Below, piece after piece: positions 1 through 12,870 of a stretch of DNA of 64,000 nt (positions are counted from its first letter, which is position 1; every line of letters begins with the position of its first letter). Source of the stretch: Lethocerus indicus (taxonomy: Eukaryota; Arthropoda; Insecta; Hemiptera; Belostomatidae); contig JACDQD010000103.1 of NCBI GenBank assembly GCA_019843655.1, forward strand, positions 7,130,001 through 7,194,000, read 5' to 3'. The notes beneath the pieces are model-generated. The model saw only the letters and a program-made list of their open reading frames with translations. It was not told the DNA's origin and did not search any database. The translations under genes were made by a program, and so were the position numbers.

Positions 1-2030
1 CCTTTCTGATTAATAATATCAGGATGAATTGGGATGATTCAGCATTTGTGTTTGTATTATTTGAGAATAATAGCTTTCCTGTTCTCCATCAGGGGACACA
101 ATGGAATTTTACATTCCACTCTTTTAGATTTATCGTTCGTTTATTTTGAATGCTATTATTGAATTCTCGCTTACATTACCTTTATATTTAAGTTTTATTA
201 ATTCGTATGCACTCTACTTTATACTTAAGTAGTAGAACATTTATATTTTGCCTTTTATTATTATAATTCCAAATCAAAATAAAATGGTCGTTATTTTCTT
301 TTCCCCACATTTTATATGTTTTCTTCTCACTTTTTTTTATAGTATTTATATTTATTGGTTGCAATAGAAGCAACCAGTAATGTATATTTACATTGATGCT
401 GTGAGTATGTGTTGTTAAACTATCTGAAATATCACTATGTTCACTATTTGAGCATAATTTCTAACTCTCTAATGACTTATTTAGTAAAGCGTCTTCTGAA
501 CTGAAGGCTATTATATTTCTCTCTAAATTAATAGTTATTGCTGTGTGCTTTCTGAAATACTATGATTTAATTCCTACATTCTTACTTATCGACTGCATGT
601 TTCTGTTAAATCGAAGATGTTTTGAAAACCCTTCTTCAATTTCGGTATTTACCGAATTGAATTTTTATAATTCCTACTTTCGTATGTTTGTTTGAACGTA
701 TTGAATATTGATAATACAATGCATACAATAATGGTATAAAGTGTGGGTTGCCCGTAGTTCAGCTGCTTCTTATATATTTGCTTTTAGGAATGGTAAAAAA
801 GAGGTTATTTTTTTATAGGAAAAGAGGTCGTGTTATGTGATTTAAGTCTGAATTTGGAAGTCTGGAACTTCGAACTAATAGCACTTGAATGTCAACCATC
901 ATTTATTTCTTCATGACAAATTCTCGCTCACCGCGGGTTACTCAAGCTATACAATCAGTGATCCTGCATAGTTATGACCCTCCCAAAGTGGGCGTCTTGC
1001 TATTAGTGTTGATCATATTTTTTTATGAATTAATATAGTAATGACATACAAGGACTAATTTAAAATGCATATACAGAAAAAATATTATATTTGGTTAGGC
1101 CTCGAAATCTAACGCACATAGTCACTGGGGATGTTTTTACGAAGCTCGTTATGTAGTAATGAAGCAGGCAAGGAGCACGGTGTACTATGTCAATAATACA
1201 AGCACAGATTATACGTTAACACCTGACCGGTGGCTGAAGGAACAAGGGCGATAGCAACCATGTATCGCCTCGGGTTTTCATGGAAAATAGTTAGTTAATT
1301 AGACCCCAGAGGCAACTGACTTGAGACTCCTCCATTGGTCTGCGGTCAGCACATCGCCTTAGTTCCTAACTTGACCCTGGAGAGATATCCTGCCTGTCCA
1401 GCCATCATCAGTTTGTCTTCCCAACAGCGGTTATTCTAATTATAGTAGAAGGGGGGGCGGTAGGAATATATAGTAGGAATCCTCAAGTGAGGATATGAAT
1501 GAAATCATAGGGCCGAACAAATAAACTGAGCCAGTGGTAATGACTCTCTCCTTAATATATATCGAATAATATACGAAAGTCGGCGGAGATTAGGATATTC
1601 ATGCGATCAGTTGTCACCACTCGGATTCGGTCCAATGGTAGACCGGTTTCCTGGTTTATCGCCATCTTATTTAGCGTTCAATCGGAGATTAGTGAGGCAC
1701 TTAAGCATGCCGGTCGCCGGTGGGACTGCACAATCTCTACATTCATTACTGCGCTGTCAAGATTATAGACCCTGTTACATGTCCCAGTGCCAGGGAGAAC
1801 AACTGTGCAAACTAAACTGTCAAACGATGTCCATTTATTTCATTTCATGGAATAAATGCAGTATTGTATAAAACAAAAGAAAATTGGACTTCTTTGTACG
1901 ACCATTGTACTAAATAGAAAACTTAGGATAATACTTCAGAAACGATTGTGCAACACTTCTTGCATACTGGTGTACATATACAAACGCCCACTCAATACCT
2001 TATTGCTTCGAGGTCTGAGGGCACTATAGA
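1..2030. other. AT-rich non-coding stretch
   Basis: No gene, RNA or mobile element is recognised. Composition is AT-rich up to about 1.1 kb and somewhat more balanced at about 1.2-1.5 kb. The only plus-strand opening of any length, 1611-1871, has no recognisable domain and I read it as chance. Confidence 0.6.
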
Positions 2031-2039
2031 TTACAGAAC

Positions 2040-2560
2040 ACGCCGCACTTTATTTCTTCAGGGTTCACCAAGTTAGGGGCTTTTTTTGGTTTTTATTTCC
2101 ACTCCCGGTACTGCTTGGCGACGGATTCTTAAAAATGAACGACCGAACTAATTTATTTCTTCTTCATCTTGGGCTTATTCTTGCAGTCGGTTCCTTCCCT
2201 CGAATAAGGTTAGGGGTACCTTTCCTCGTTTCCGAGCGCAGGGGAAAACCTTAATTCACTCGTCCCTAGACATTGGATCGCTGGTCCTGTGAATGGAACC
2301 CTTCCTGCGAATCGCCCTTCTTCCTGTCCAGCGAATATTTTGGGGTTCCGGGAGGATCGGGGCGATGGCAGATTTTCTCCCTTCGAGGGGCGGACATGCA
2401 GGGATCGCTACAAGGTCGGGTAAGTGAAGGAAAGGCCGGTGAATTAGGCGGACGCCCAGGGCTCGGGTTTAGGTGCTCCCCCCTCACCCGGAACTACCCT
2501 TAAAGAGGAGGACTCGACCCCACTTGAGGCGATTGCTTCCTCCGATTGGCTCGTATTGAA
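2040..2560. promoter_or_regulatory. CpG-rich island, candidate regulatory block
   Basis: GC rises sharply against the flanks and CpG is frequent. Both strands are open between about 2266 and 2503 (73 and 76 codons in antiparallel frames), which is typical of GC-rich non-coding DNA with few stop codons. Neither translation resembles a known family. A regulatory role is inferred from composition only. Confidence 0.35.
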
Positions 2561-2919
2561 TTTTGTGCCCGACCGACATTCCGCAGATTATGCTTCGGAC
2601 AATTGAATTACTTTACCGTCGTATTGGACCTCACGAATTCTAAATTACACGAGACTGCCTTTCTCGATCACAAGTTGTACGAATATCAGTCCCTGTACTA
2701 TTTAATTTCATATTCTCGCGTTCTGTATATCACATTATGCCATGAATAAATTAGTAGAGAGCGAAGATGGCTCGCCATCTATATTTAATATTAAATCCGT
2801 AGGTTTTCTAAAAAATGTATTTCAAGAGATAGAGGGGGTTGATGGTTGTGTTGAGGTCATTGAACGCAGTTGAAAACGGTTTATATAAACCGGTTTAGTA
2901 GTAATTTTTCGGAATAAAT

Positions 2920-3220
2920 TGGTCAGAGTCGAGTGTTATGTGGGGGTTGTTTCGTTACACGCCGGCCGTGTTATCCATCTATCCCCCTCCTTCACACTCA
3001 TGCCGACGAAATGGGACAAATTTGCAAATTCATTGGCCCAATATGGGCGATGGCACGGAGGTGTGCCTCATCTCCAACACATAGGCCCGCTGCTCCCACC
3101 AGATTCAGTCAGTCCTCATTTCAGTTCGGATTGTCCGGTGAAGAATTGGCTCTATTTCTGGGCCTGAAGTGTTTATACATTTTGAACTTCATAGTTGGAC
3201 ACAGTAGAGCCAACCTCGGA
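2920..3220. promoter_or_regulatory. CpG-rich island, candidate regulatory block
   Basis: A balanced-composition block between AT-rich flanks. Two overlapping plus-strand frames (82 and 98 codons) are open at once, which argues against either being a real gene. Confidence 0.3.
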
Positions 3221-3340
3221 AACCAGTAATGAGATAGTTCGTGTAGGAATGTGCACTAAGTATGATAATTATTCATAATAATTATCAGATTGTGGTAAAA
3301 GTAGGAATTAACACTATAGTACTATATTATTATTATTACG

Positions 3341-3343
<3 letters not shown>

Positions 3344-3399
<56 letters not shown>
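3344..3399. repeat. (AT)n microsatellite
   Basis: Nearly pure TA dinucleotide run with one interruption near the 3' end. It lies just after a short run of ATT units. Confidence 0.97.
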
Positions 3400-3479
3400 C
3401 GCAATTACACGTTAACTGGTGTGTTGTCTGTTGGAGTGTGGGAGTGTAATGTTAGTTAGAAAACAAATTTTAATTTAAA

Positions 3480-4700
3480 CTTGTGCGCTCCACAGTTGTC
3501 ATCGCGAACGTGTTTGAACCCGGTGGTGAGGGGGTGAGAGCGTTCTACGTTCTTGTAGAACGCATATTGTTCGAGCTTGTTATTTCACACCGACTTATAA
3601 TTACGAATGAACAAACATTTTCCGCATACGCCGTCTATTAAAACTTGAGAGATCGCTTCAAGTATAACGCTCATTTCAGAGACCAGTTCGGAAAACTTTC
3701 GGGAACTCTCCTTGACTTTCGCAAGGTAAAGTCATTCGTCTCCGAATATTCTTGGAATTTACAACCTGTGGACGGTGATTTGGGAGATGTATAATTAATG
3801 ATTATAAGAATGTTTATAAGCATGCAGTATCTGAGTTTTCTTTTCATAAAATGATTTTCCCTTTTTACCTTATCACATAGGTTAGTTGTGGTTTTTGGAA
3901 TGCTAATTTAGGAAATGAGAACAGTTTTCACTTGCTATTGGATTCAACTTCATTGTTACCTTCGTTCAATGGTTTAACTAGCTGATGGAGAAACAATAGT
4001 TGATGTCATCTTCAACAAATTGACCTAAACACTTGGGAATAGCAAGTCTTATTTCTACAGCGATATCTTTAACGAAAAGGCTTTATTAGACGGCCTTTAG
4101 GCATCTAGGCCTTTAGGCTTTAGCCGGAGCTATCTGACAATTAGGGAGCAATGATCTGTTTACCGCTGGATTAGACAATCTCACGAAGCACTAAACGAAG
4201 TTTAGAAAGCCTAATAGGCAAGAGTTGGATTAGAGTTAAATGAGTTGAGAGGATCCGAGTTCAACCCCAGCTAAGGGAAGGAGAATCCGAATCCGATACG
4301 ACGACGTCATTTGCATGTCCATCGACGATAAAACTCCGTTCCACATACTGTAAATTTAACTTTAACTAATTTGTACAAAATAGCGCATTTTCCCTCGCGA
4401 ATTCGCCTACGCGTCCCTTATCTTACAGTACGCCTATTCCAATAGGTTACTATAAAGCAAAAAATATGGATCGAAATCTAGATTTAGAAAATTGGTATTA
4501 ATGAGTAAAATTATTGGATACAGTATTAGTTAACTGCAATTGTCGGATATTTCGGTCCTTGGGGAGGTCTTTTAATGGACGGCTAAACGTTTTTACAATT
4601 CCAAGTGTACAATTCCATTAGGTAGAGTGTTGCAGTAGGGTATTCTTAAGCAGTTTAACAAACTAAATCATTCGATGTAAGCATTTAAAATATTAAATTA
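3480..4700. other. Non-coding stretch, nothing recognised
   Basis: Mixed to AT-rich DNA without recognisable genes. A tRNA B-box-like word at 4254-4266 has no matching A box or cloverleaf and was rejected. Confidence 0.5.
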
Positions 4701-4798
4701 CATGATAAAAATTAATTGCATGATAACGATGGCAACACATTTACATAAAATTAGAAGTTACATATATGTACATATAGATAAATATTATTTACACACAC

Positions 4799-4801
<3 letters not shown>

Positions 4802-4842
<41 letters not shown>
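4802..4842. repeat. (AT)n microsatellite
   Basis: Pure TA run starting after a GTATA/CACATG-rich lead-in. It lies 33 bp upstream of the splice-like site at 4875. Confidence 0.97.
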
Positions 4843-4845
<3 letters not shown>

Positions 4846-4846
<1 letters not shown>

Positions 4847-4885
4847 AGTTATTACCGTTTATAAATCTTTTTCAGGTAAGAAACT
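4846..4885 (+). other. Candidate recursive splice site (acceptor fused to donor)
   Basis: The acceptor AATCTTTTTCAG ends at 4875 and is followed at once by the donor GTAAGAAA at 4876. A full 3' splice site abutting a full 5' splice site is the hallmark of ratchet points in long insect introns. The pyrimidine tract is short. The best branch-point guess is the ATTAC region about 20 nt upstream. Chance matches to CAGGTAAG are expected roughly once per strand in 64 kb, so this site alone is suggestive only. Confidence 0.3.
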
Positions 4886-4999
4886 ATTCATGTAGTATTT
4901 TTGCTTATGATGTCTATTCTTCTGCTTTCTGACTGAGAGATTATTTCAGTTTACGAAATTTTCCTTTCTTCGTTCACTGCTTTGCAACTGGGTTGGAGT

Positions 5000-5950
5000 T
5001 TACATTTTTGCCCAGAACGTACCGGCAACGGAATGCCCAACGGGAAACAGAACGACAAACGCGGCCCTTTATGGGCTAGGCTATTGAAACGTCGAAGTAT
5101 TTGTATTGGGGTATACATCGGCGTATAAGAACGGACCCTAACGGTTGGTTAGTCGGTCCGACTGATTTACGAGGCGGTCGATTCGCGATCGTGAAAGCTT
5201 TACAGGTTTGCGGTGTCATTAAGGGCCGCCCTAATAGGGCCACTACGCCCGCCCTTTACACGTTAATCCCCCGACCTTAGGGCCCGCCTTCTCAAACCTA
5301 ATCGGCTATAGGCAGCATCTTGGACGCTTCGTCCGTTAAGCTTTCACATAGAACAGACAGGGTTGTCGTCGATAAACTTAAGGAATCGTTAACCCATTAT
5401 ACTTTGAAATCGATGCTTCTGGTTGTTGCATATTTAGTTGGGAATTTATACGAAAGAGGACGATGTTTATCCAAGGAACAGAAAAGAGTGAAGAGGAGCT
5501 AATTGACTGAGCGGTCGTTAGAGGAGAAAGGACCGAAAAAGAGGTATTGCGAAGGAGAGAGGGAGAGATAGATAAATGAGTTTTCATTGGGATTTGCCTT
5601 GTGTAGGAAAGGGGTTGTTGGGGAAGCCGGCAGTTTATTCGCGGCCCGCTTTTCACTAGCCGCTCACCGGCGACAAGAGAGCCCTCCCCCTCCACGGGCC
5701 GGCCCGGATTTATAGGTCCCGAATTTAAATTTAAATGGTATTCCCGAAACCGGGGGTGCCCCACCCTCTCTCTATTAGGGGGCGTTCATCATCCATCGGA
5801 TCGGCCCCAATAACTGCCCATAATATCCCCCTCCCCCGTTCAGAATACGGCCCGGGGAGGGAATATTTTTCCCCCTTTACATTTCTCACCCGGACGAAAT
5901 ACGGGCGTTGAGTTTCGAAGGGGAAAATAGTACGCTATAATTTAGACTCG
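5000..5950. promoter_or_regulatory. Large CpG-rich island with purine tract and GATA site
   Basis: One of the longest islands in the window. It has a purine-rich GA tract at about 5519-5576 that ends in AGATAGATAAATGAG (GATA-type sites), then a GGGCCGGCCCGG palindrome near 5697, then an ATTTAAATTTAAAT palindrome near 5724. A minus-strand 128-codon opening (5378-5764) crosses the purine tract and has low-complexity serine-rich sequence, so I do not call it a gene. The GA-tract-plus-AGATAAAT arrangement recurs at 10.1 kb. Confidence 0.4.
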
Positions 5951-6700
5951 ACCTTTATATAGGCCGACCTTGTTTATAGACTTTTGAAACTTAACCCCAC
6001 TTTACCTACCTTATGTACTCTCTAAACTTGTAGATCTATTTGTAACTCATTATTCGATTTAAAATGAAAGCCATTCGGCAACGATTTGAATTCGTAATTA
6101 TTAATTCGTAGTCAAATATTGGGACAGCGTAAATTGGAGATATAGTGTAACGGATTTTATTAGCTACACGACATAAGTTTAATGTTAAAAGACGTATCTT
6201 GCCAACTAATTTTGTCCTCATTTGTTTTGACGTTAGGTTAAATGGTATTATTTAATTTATATATTTGGTATTATATACATGGATCAAATAAACTATTTGA
6301 TTTCTGAGCAGACACTATAAACTAAGTGCAATAATAGTGCTGTGTATGTTGTAACTTAGGTACGCCGACTGCATTAGTACTGTCCATCCGACAGTTTTAC
6401 TGCAGGGAGCGTGTATTATAAAAATAGTTCTTTATTTTTTAAAATCCCTGAGCATTAGCTTAAAATGTCAGGAGCATAGGGACAAAAACATCTATTGTGG
6501 CAAAAATGGAGCCCCTAACCGCCCTGCCCTATTCTCGTCTCGAACTGACTTCATTAACCTTTTAAAATGAGGGTGTCACCAGCCCACAATTCTTTTACCC
6601 CCTTCTTCAAATATTCTTTGCGTTTCTTTGACTGATTTACCAGAGGGTTTAGTCGGTAGTTCAGTACTTCCATGCCTCTCGAACAGAATAACCAATAGTC
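5950..6700. other. AT-rich stretch, nothing recognised
   Basis: AT-rich DNA with no supported gene, RNA or element. Confidence 0.5.
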
Positions 6701-6714
6701 ATATGTCTCCTGCG

Positions 6715-6716
<2 letters not shown>

Positions 6717-6773
<57 letters not shown>
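6717..6773. repeat. (AT)n microsatellite
   Basis: Pure AT run of about 57 bp. On the minus strand it is the source of an IYIYIY-type reading frame, which is an artefact. Confidence 0.97.
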
Positions 6774-6774
<1 letters not shown>

Positions 6775-6889
6775 CTTTCATGTATGTGTTTGGGTATTTA
6801 TTATATATATGTTTTCCACAGAATATTTAATTATTCAGACTATCATTTCTAGAAATTAGACTTCTCTATTCGTTGTGTGGAATTTTGGG

Positions 6890-7260
6890 TGGTGAACAGA
6901 TTGGAGCCTGTTTCTCCAGGAATATATCGGGGATGATTAGATTACCAGGAGTTAACCGGTCTGCCCCGGAGGTTGACGAAAGTCGGCCAATTTAGGGGCG
7001 ACACAATTTGGGCGGTGGAGCCGCACCTTTTACAAGTGCCGTTCCCCGGCGTTACATCCCCCGGTTGTACACACCGCCGCGATACAACCCATTCCTGTCG
7101 GTACTCGTCGGTCGTCGGCCTTCCTGTCCGCCAGAGGGCCGAACAGGGCCGTTGGATCCGCTTCACCTTTGCAGACCTCCCAATATATTATTGACGGGAG
7201 CAATTCAAATTGTAACGAACAGCGAAATTCACAAAACAATGCCTCAGAAATAATCCGCAA
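6890..7260. promoter_or_regulatory. CpG-rich island
   Basis: High CpG, with four overlapping openings of 73-81 codons on both strands and in several frames. Such multi-frame openness marks GC-rich non-coding DNA, not a gene. Confidence 0.35.
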
Positions 7261-7429
7261 CTCGTAAAACGATCATTTCTACCCGGCACCAAATTAACTA
7301 ACTAAACTTAGTAATAAAAAATGACCTTTACCAGCACATAATCGTAAATTCAATTCGTTTATACGTTCTTCCACAAAGCATATTCGACAGTGTCTGTGTT
7401 CCTCGCTACTAGTAATATATTGTTTATAT

Positions 7430-7473
7430 ACAATTTGAATTAATATTATTAAATAATAATATTAATAAATTGT
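7430..7473. repeat. AT-rich inverted repeat with 20-22 bp arms
   Basis: The left arm starts ACAATTTGAATTAATATT and the right arm is its reverse complement apart from a two-base bulge (GA). The core has 12-bp perfect arms around an AA loop. This could be a stem-loop, a decayed small inverted-repeat element, or chance in AT-rich DNA. Confidence 0.6.
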
Positions 7474-7499
7474 TAATTTGTCAATTTTAATGCTGGTAT

Positions 7500-8280
7500 T
7501 GATTACGTTTTCAGAACAAGGGGTTCGGTGTACGACAAATTCTATTAGATTAGACCTTTGATTAGGTTGAAATTAAAAAAACGAATAAGAATAAAGAAAT
7601 TAATCCTTTGTTTTGTAATCATTCGAAATTCCTGTCGTACTTTCGGTTATGAAATAGGACAGTCCTTTCCAGTGTTCGATTAGACCAAATATCCATGCGT
7701 AGTTTCTTCAGTTCCTGCAATAACTATATATCTGACGAGATGTAACGGTGGCCCGGTCACTTCAATGGTAACTGATTGCCATGACGACCCGTAATTATTG
7801 AACACCCATTAATTTCCTGGTAAATTAATTGGTCGTGAATATTTGATACCGGGTTCCTGCCTTGTCCTGTCTCCTCTCCGCTTTGGTTAATGTAAACCGG
7901 TAAACACACTCTGGTTTAGGCAAACGGTGTGTATCGCTAAGCCGCAACTACGATGTCGGTACGTTTTATTTACGTTGTTAGTAATCTACCATGAAACGCA
8001 TCGGTCAGAGAAAGACGCATGGACGTCTATGTGTTCTAATTATTTTCCGAGGACGAATAATAAAATTGTATTGAACTAAGAACAAAAGTAATTTGGAATT
8101 TTGCAAATAATTTAAAATAGATACCGTCATTATTACATATCTGTACTGAGAGTAACTGCACTGCATGACTGTTCAGATTTGATGCCCTTGATAACTATTT
8201 CAAGAAGTATGTTCTTCCTGACGGCAATTATGATTTCATCGATGGCATTAAAAATAGCCGTTTGTCTGATGATTTTTTCA
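7500..8280. other. AT-rich stretch, nothing recognised
   Basis: A more balanced segment at about 7740-7990 (ATTAATT and TTAATG words) might be a further small element. There is no other support. Confidence 0.4.
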
Positions 8281-8560
8281 ATTCTGAAAATGTATCGCGG
8301 GCGTTGAAAAAGAAAAAGAAAAACAAGGGGAAAAAAGTCACATTCTATGTTAACCCCTCTAGGCTAAGTGAAAATGGGATAGGGTAAAAAAACGTCGGGG
8401 GTTCTCCTTGTGCAAAGAGCCGGGGTAAATAAAGTAGCCGGGGTGTGTGCGGTCTGTGGCAAACAGCAATCGTTCAGTGTAAACTGGGCAAACCTATAGC
8501 TGCGCCCGGCATCGATATTCCTTGTTTGCCCCCGTTCCTTTCGGAGAGTGATTAATTCAC
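8280..8560. promoter_or_regulatory. Small GC-rich island
   Basis: CpG-containing segment with several CCGGG and CGGGG words between AT-rich flanks. No gene is recognised. Confidence 0.3.
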
Positions 8561-9840
8561 GAAGGGATGTATTCAGCGTTTTCCCTATCTTGGCTTCACT
8601 CCGGTCAAATTTTATTACCGCTATATTCCCGTAGCATTATTTTTTTATCCCTTCGACCATTACCAGTGCTCTTAGAGTTAATGTTTTTTTTCAGAAAATT
8701 GTTGGAATACTCTAGCCCTATAGTATTTGGCCTTAGTTATTTTAAAATTCGGATTCGTGTTATCAACAATATTTGTGTAGTCCTCGCTTATTAAGGCTTA
8801 GGTCGTTAGCAATGTCTTGTGCGCTGATGGGGCTTAACCCGCAATCACCTACATAAATCAACATTTTAATCTTATATGACAGGACATGTGGCAATATAAC
8901 AGGAATTCTATCTTGGATCCTCGTCCCTATATATATATTGTAAGTGTAGTTTACTTCTTAATATATTTCACTTGGCATGCTTTTCAAACTCGCACATTGT
9001 TACACATAAAGAAATTATGCTTCTCACCGATTCTAATCTATAGTGCAGTTATAAGACCGCCCGCTCAATACTGCTGAGCTACATGTTCATATGTAATGAG
9101 TGTAGGTTAGGGATAAGGAGTCGTAAAACGGAAATTACAAATTCGCTAGGGTCTGATGCAGAGTAAACTCATTAGGCTAGGGGACCAGTCAAAGTATAAT
9201 TTGACCTTGTACTCCGCGTAATTCATTTTATTAGGAGATATTTTACGAGGTAGCTCATGAGAACAGGAAGTTACTCTTCGGATTTTGAACCTCTTTTACA
9301 ACATATGCTTTTTGTGTAGTAAAATTCGACGAGGAGTCAAACGCAATGTTTGAACTCTGCCTATGCCGATACCATTATTTTTTCACATACATGTGGTCTT
9401 ATAGGGAAGTGATAAAATTTTGATCTCGATCTATTTATATGCGTGCGGAAATGAGTTTGCAAACCCAAAAAGACAATTAAAGACAATTTATTCCAGAACA
9501 GTTTACGGTTAAAATGTTTCAGTCCGTAAAAGTGAATATTATGATGTTGCCATTTAAATAAGTTGTTTAGGCCTCCGGTTTTCGAAATTATTTTTCACAA
9601 CCCTATATACAACAGACTTTTCCATGTTCAACATTTTACAAGAGATGCCTTCATCGTAATTATTAACAGCAAAGGTTCCTCGTTGCTGTCGGAAACTCAC
9701 TCGATATAGCGTTATTACGAATACAAAATATTTTCCCGGTATTACATCCAATGAAAGCACATCCCCGCTCCGGACATTTCTAAGTAATCTAACTCTGATC
9801 TCTTTTGCATAGTATACGACTATTCCTGTCAGTCAAGCGT
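8560..9840. other. AT-rich stretch, nothing recognised
   Basis: Short openings at 8567-8794 and 9554-9760 show no recognisable protein features. Confidence 0.5.
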
Positions 9841-10118
9841 TCCAAGTCGCGTTACTTTAAAAACGGAATTTTATTTCTTCCCCTTTGAAGGGGGAAAATT
9901 TCCGCAAGCGAGGCGTATCACAACCGGTCGAGATCTAAAATTGTGCTGACTCCGAGTAGAAAAACAGGGGACAATCTGAAGGCCGGGCCCCTTCTTATTT
10001 CGCCGCCGCTAAGAAACTGCATTTGGGCCTCCTGCCCCTCTGCCCCCTTAGCCCCAAAGAACGGCAAGATTTCTTCGAGCTCGGCTCTAAGGAGAAAGAG
10101 AGGGGTATAGGAGAGAAG

Positions 10119-10149
<31 letters not shown>

Positions 10150-10330
10150 CGGGAGAAAGATAAATGGCTTTTCCAGGAGTTTTCCCGCCACAATACGCCG
10201 CCTCCCTCCTGCGCGCTTAACCCCCCTCTAGCCCGCCGACTAAAAGTTTACACATTGTCGGGTTGAGGGGAAAAAATGCCGGGCACGAATTCCTGGCCCC
10301 TTCCTTACGAGCCACCTATCGGCCCGTTTT
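9840..10330. promoter_or_regulatory. CpG-rich island with (GA)n tract
   Basis: GC-rich block carrying a GA run followed by GGGAGCGGGAGAAAGATAAA and then TGGC. GAGAG repeats are binding sites for GAGA-type factors, and ATGGC is the core of the Pho/YY1 site. The pair is seen in insect Polycomb response elements, but that is family knowledge, not proof for this block. Confidence 0.4.
10119..10145. repeat. (GA)n microsatellite
   Basis: Pure GA run of about 27 bp within the 9.8-10.3 kb island, with imperfect GGAGA units upstream. Confidence 0.95.
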
Positions 10331-12231
10331 GATATGTTTCCACTAGACCACTCCTGTGTTATTTATATGTCAGATCATAAATTATATTGTTCTCAATATT
10401 ACTTGATTCTATTGTTTCATGCTCTATTGTCGTTTTTATTTTACTCGAGCGATCGTATTGTACATATTGAAATACCGTATTTTAATCTCGATCTCTGCTC
10501 ATATATTGTATAAATATAAAATATATATATGTGAACGGTGTGACAATATCTAACATATTAGTGGAATTAAATCTGCTGTAACGGATACTGAAGGATACTG
10601 TGGGCTTATAAGTCATGATTTTTCGGTAAAAGGCGTAATAAAAGGGTACTCGTAACAAAAGCGTTGCGGTCGGCCTTTTTTTCAATCTTCCATTTTGCCA
10701 ATAAATGAAACAGCCCCTTTTCCTCCTTATCCTGGGTAATTCATGGCCTTTCAATTTCGCATAACTTCTTTGAAGCAGGATAATCCAAAATATTGCATTT
10801 CTCTTTGTCGGTTTTTTTAAGCAGACGAATCGATCTGGATTATCTGATAAGTAACGATATTTAGTTATGTTCTTGATCATATCATATTAGTTGGGATCCT
10901 CTATTTATATTTCAGGAGGCCTTAATTTCTGTTAACGTGATATGGAACGAGATACATACAATTTCATAAAGTCTCCTTCAACGCTTATATCTTAGCTACT
11001 GACTTAACTTTTTAATTGTCTCAGATTTCCAGTTTGAGGAGGATGACTGTATTTCAGAAAGGGGTGGTAAATAAAATGTTTCATATAAAAGTCCTCCCAG
11101 TTCGAAAGTGGTAACAATTTTGTAACGAATTGGAAGACCTCAATACCGTTTCCAGTCAAAAAGTTAGGTCTTTTAATTAATTACTCTCTACTTTTCCCCG
11201 CAGTTATTAAATAAAAATTGCCTCATTTACATTGCTTTTGTACTCACGATGTCAATAACATTGCTAATTTTGGTTGATGTGGTAAATCGAGCATATTGAA
11301 AAAGTTTCGCGAATTATTATTTATCATCGTTCAGTTGCATAAAATAATTACGAGTTCTGTTATTCCATATCCCCCGCGGAACGGATGGGATATTAATGAA
11401 TCAATTATAACCGGTCCCCGGTTCGTTATTCCAAAAATTAATAATATCGAAATTAGCGTATCAACACTGAATTACGCTCCGGATAATTGTATTTAGTCTA
11501 ATAACACGTCCATCGCACTTAGCCCACTTCATTTTGATATTTACTTAACCGGTTAAAATGGAATTTCTGGCCTTTATTTTGGCAAATCGGTAAGTACGGT
11601 ATAATTAGCCGGAATATGTCATTAGCCGGGTGGGTATCTTTGCTTATTCATTTTTCAAAATAATTATGTTCACAGTACGATATGGATGATTGACTCGTAC
11701 TGAACATACGTACGAGTGACTCAACTATTTGGAACTATTTGAAAGAAATGAAACATTGAGAATGAATCTTTGTAGAATTTAAAACAATCACTGTAGTTGA
11801 TGATCTCCGGTGCCTCAGAACGCCTTAATGAAAAAAAAAACGGAAATGCCCATTCCGTACACGGAATACTGATACAAATTAGTGAAATTTGTCATTTCGA
11901 TTAGAAGTGGTCGAATATGTCACGTTCGATATAATGTGATGTGGGAATAAAACCCCTAACAGAGTAATAATAATGAACAGTGTGAAATGTTTACTAATTA
12001 CTATTCTCGACTGGTCTCCCACTTGGTTTTAGGAATCAAATTACATTTTACGTGCCATCTAGTAAAAACGATAGAAATCCCCGATTCTACTCGGACTGAA
12101 TATTAATTTCGAGCTAACTGTCACGGGAAATTGAACTAAAAATTTGGTAACTATAAAGGTTTCGATTTTTATGTCGAGTCAGTTTAGTGTAGATATATGG
12201 ACAATATGTAATGTACGGGACTAGCCCCCGC

Positions 12232-12280
<49 letters not shown>

Positions 12281-12870
12281 GTATGTATACATATACACGT
12301 TTTTGTTGTCGGTACTACTTCTTGTAAGTAATTGATATATTTTATTGAAACTTTCCTACACGTTCATAGAGAACGCGTTTTGAGCTTTTGGACCGGCGCT
12401 TAGAGATGCTAGTCCCGCAATACCGTACTGTTGAGACGGAATAGTTTTAGCGCCGTTGATTAGTAATCGAATTTTAAGCTACAGTAAGGCAAATAGAGGC
12501 ACAATTAATTCTAATCTTTAATTTTAATTTCCAGAATTATTAATTGGTATTGTTGTAAATGAGCCGTCGGGAAAAAGCCTTTAGAGCTCCGGTAATAATA
12601 CCTGCTCCATACTGGCAACGAAATATCTGATTCCAGTGCCGCAGTAAAAATACCATCGTCTTTGCGATTATATTTTATTATCAATGCATCCGTTAGCTTA
12701 TTTGATCTTGATTTCGACTTTACCCATCGTCAGTAGTTCTGCCTTTAATTTAAACCTGCAACATATACCTTTAAATGTCAGTATCCGGTCCATTATTTAT
12801 GAGTCCTAGATACCCTAACATGTCAATGAAAATGTGTATATCATTCTACCGGGAATTAATCACTTCGGGG
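10330..12870. other. AT-rich stretch
   Basis: Nothing is recognised apart from the (AT)n run at 12.24 kb. A 132-codon minus-strand opening (10482-10880) is rich in I, Y, F, K and R, as expected from AT-rich sequence, and has no motif. A donor-like TCG|GTAAGTAC lies near 11588 without a partner acceptor. Confidence 0.5.
12235..12277. repeat. (AT)n microsatellite
   Basis: Pure AT run, followed by imperfect ACGTATGTATAC units. Confidence 0.97.

Noticed and set aside
4254..4266. GAGTTCAACCCC, tRNA-like T-arm word
   Set aside because: No matching A box or cloverleaf upstream, and no poly-A tail or target duplication to suggest a SINE.
6554..6781. Minus-strand opening with IYIYIY run
   Set aside because: Translation of the (AT)n microsatellite.
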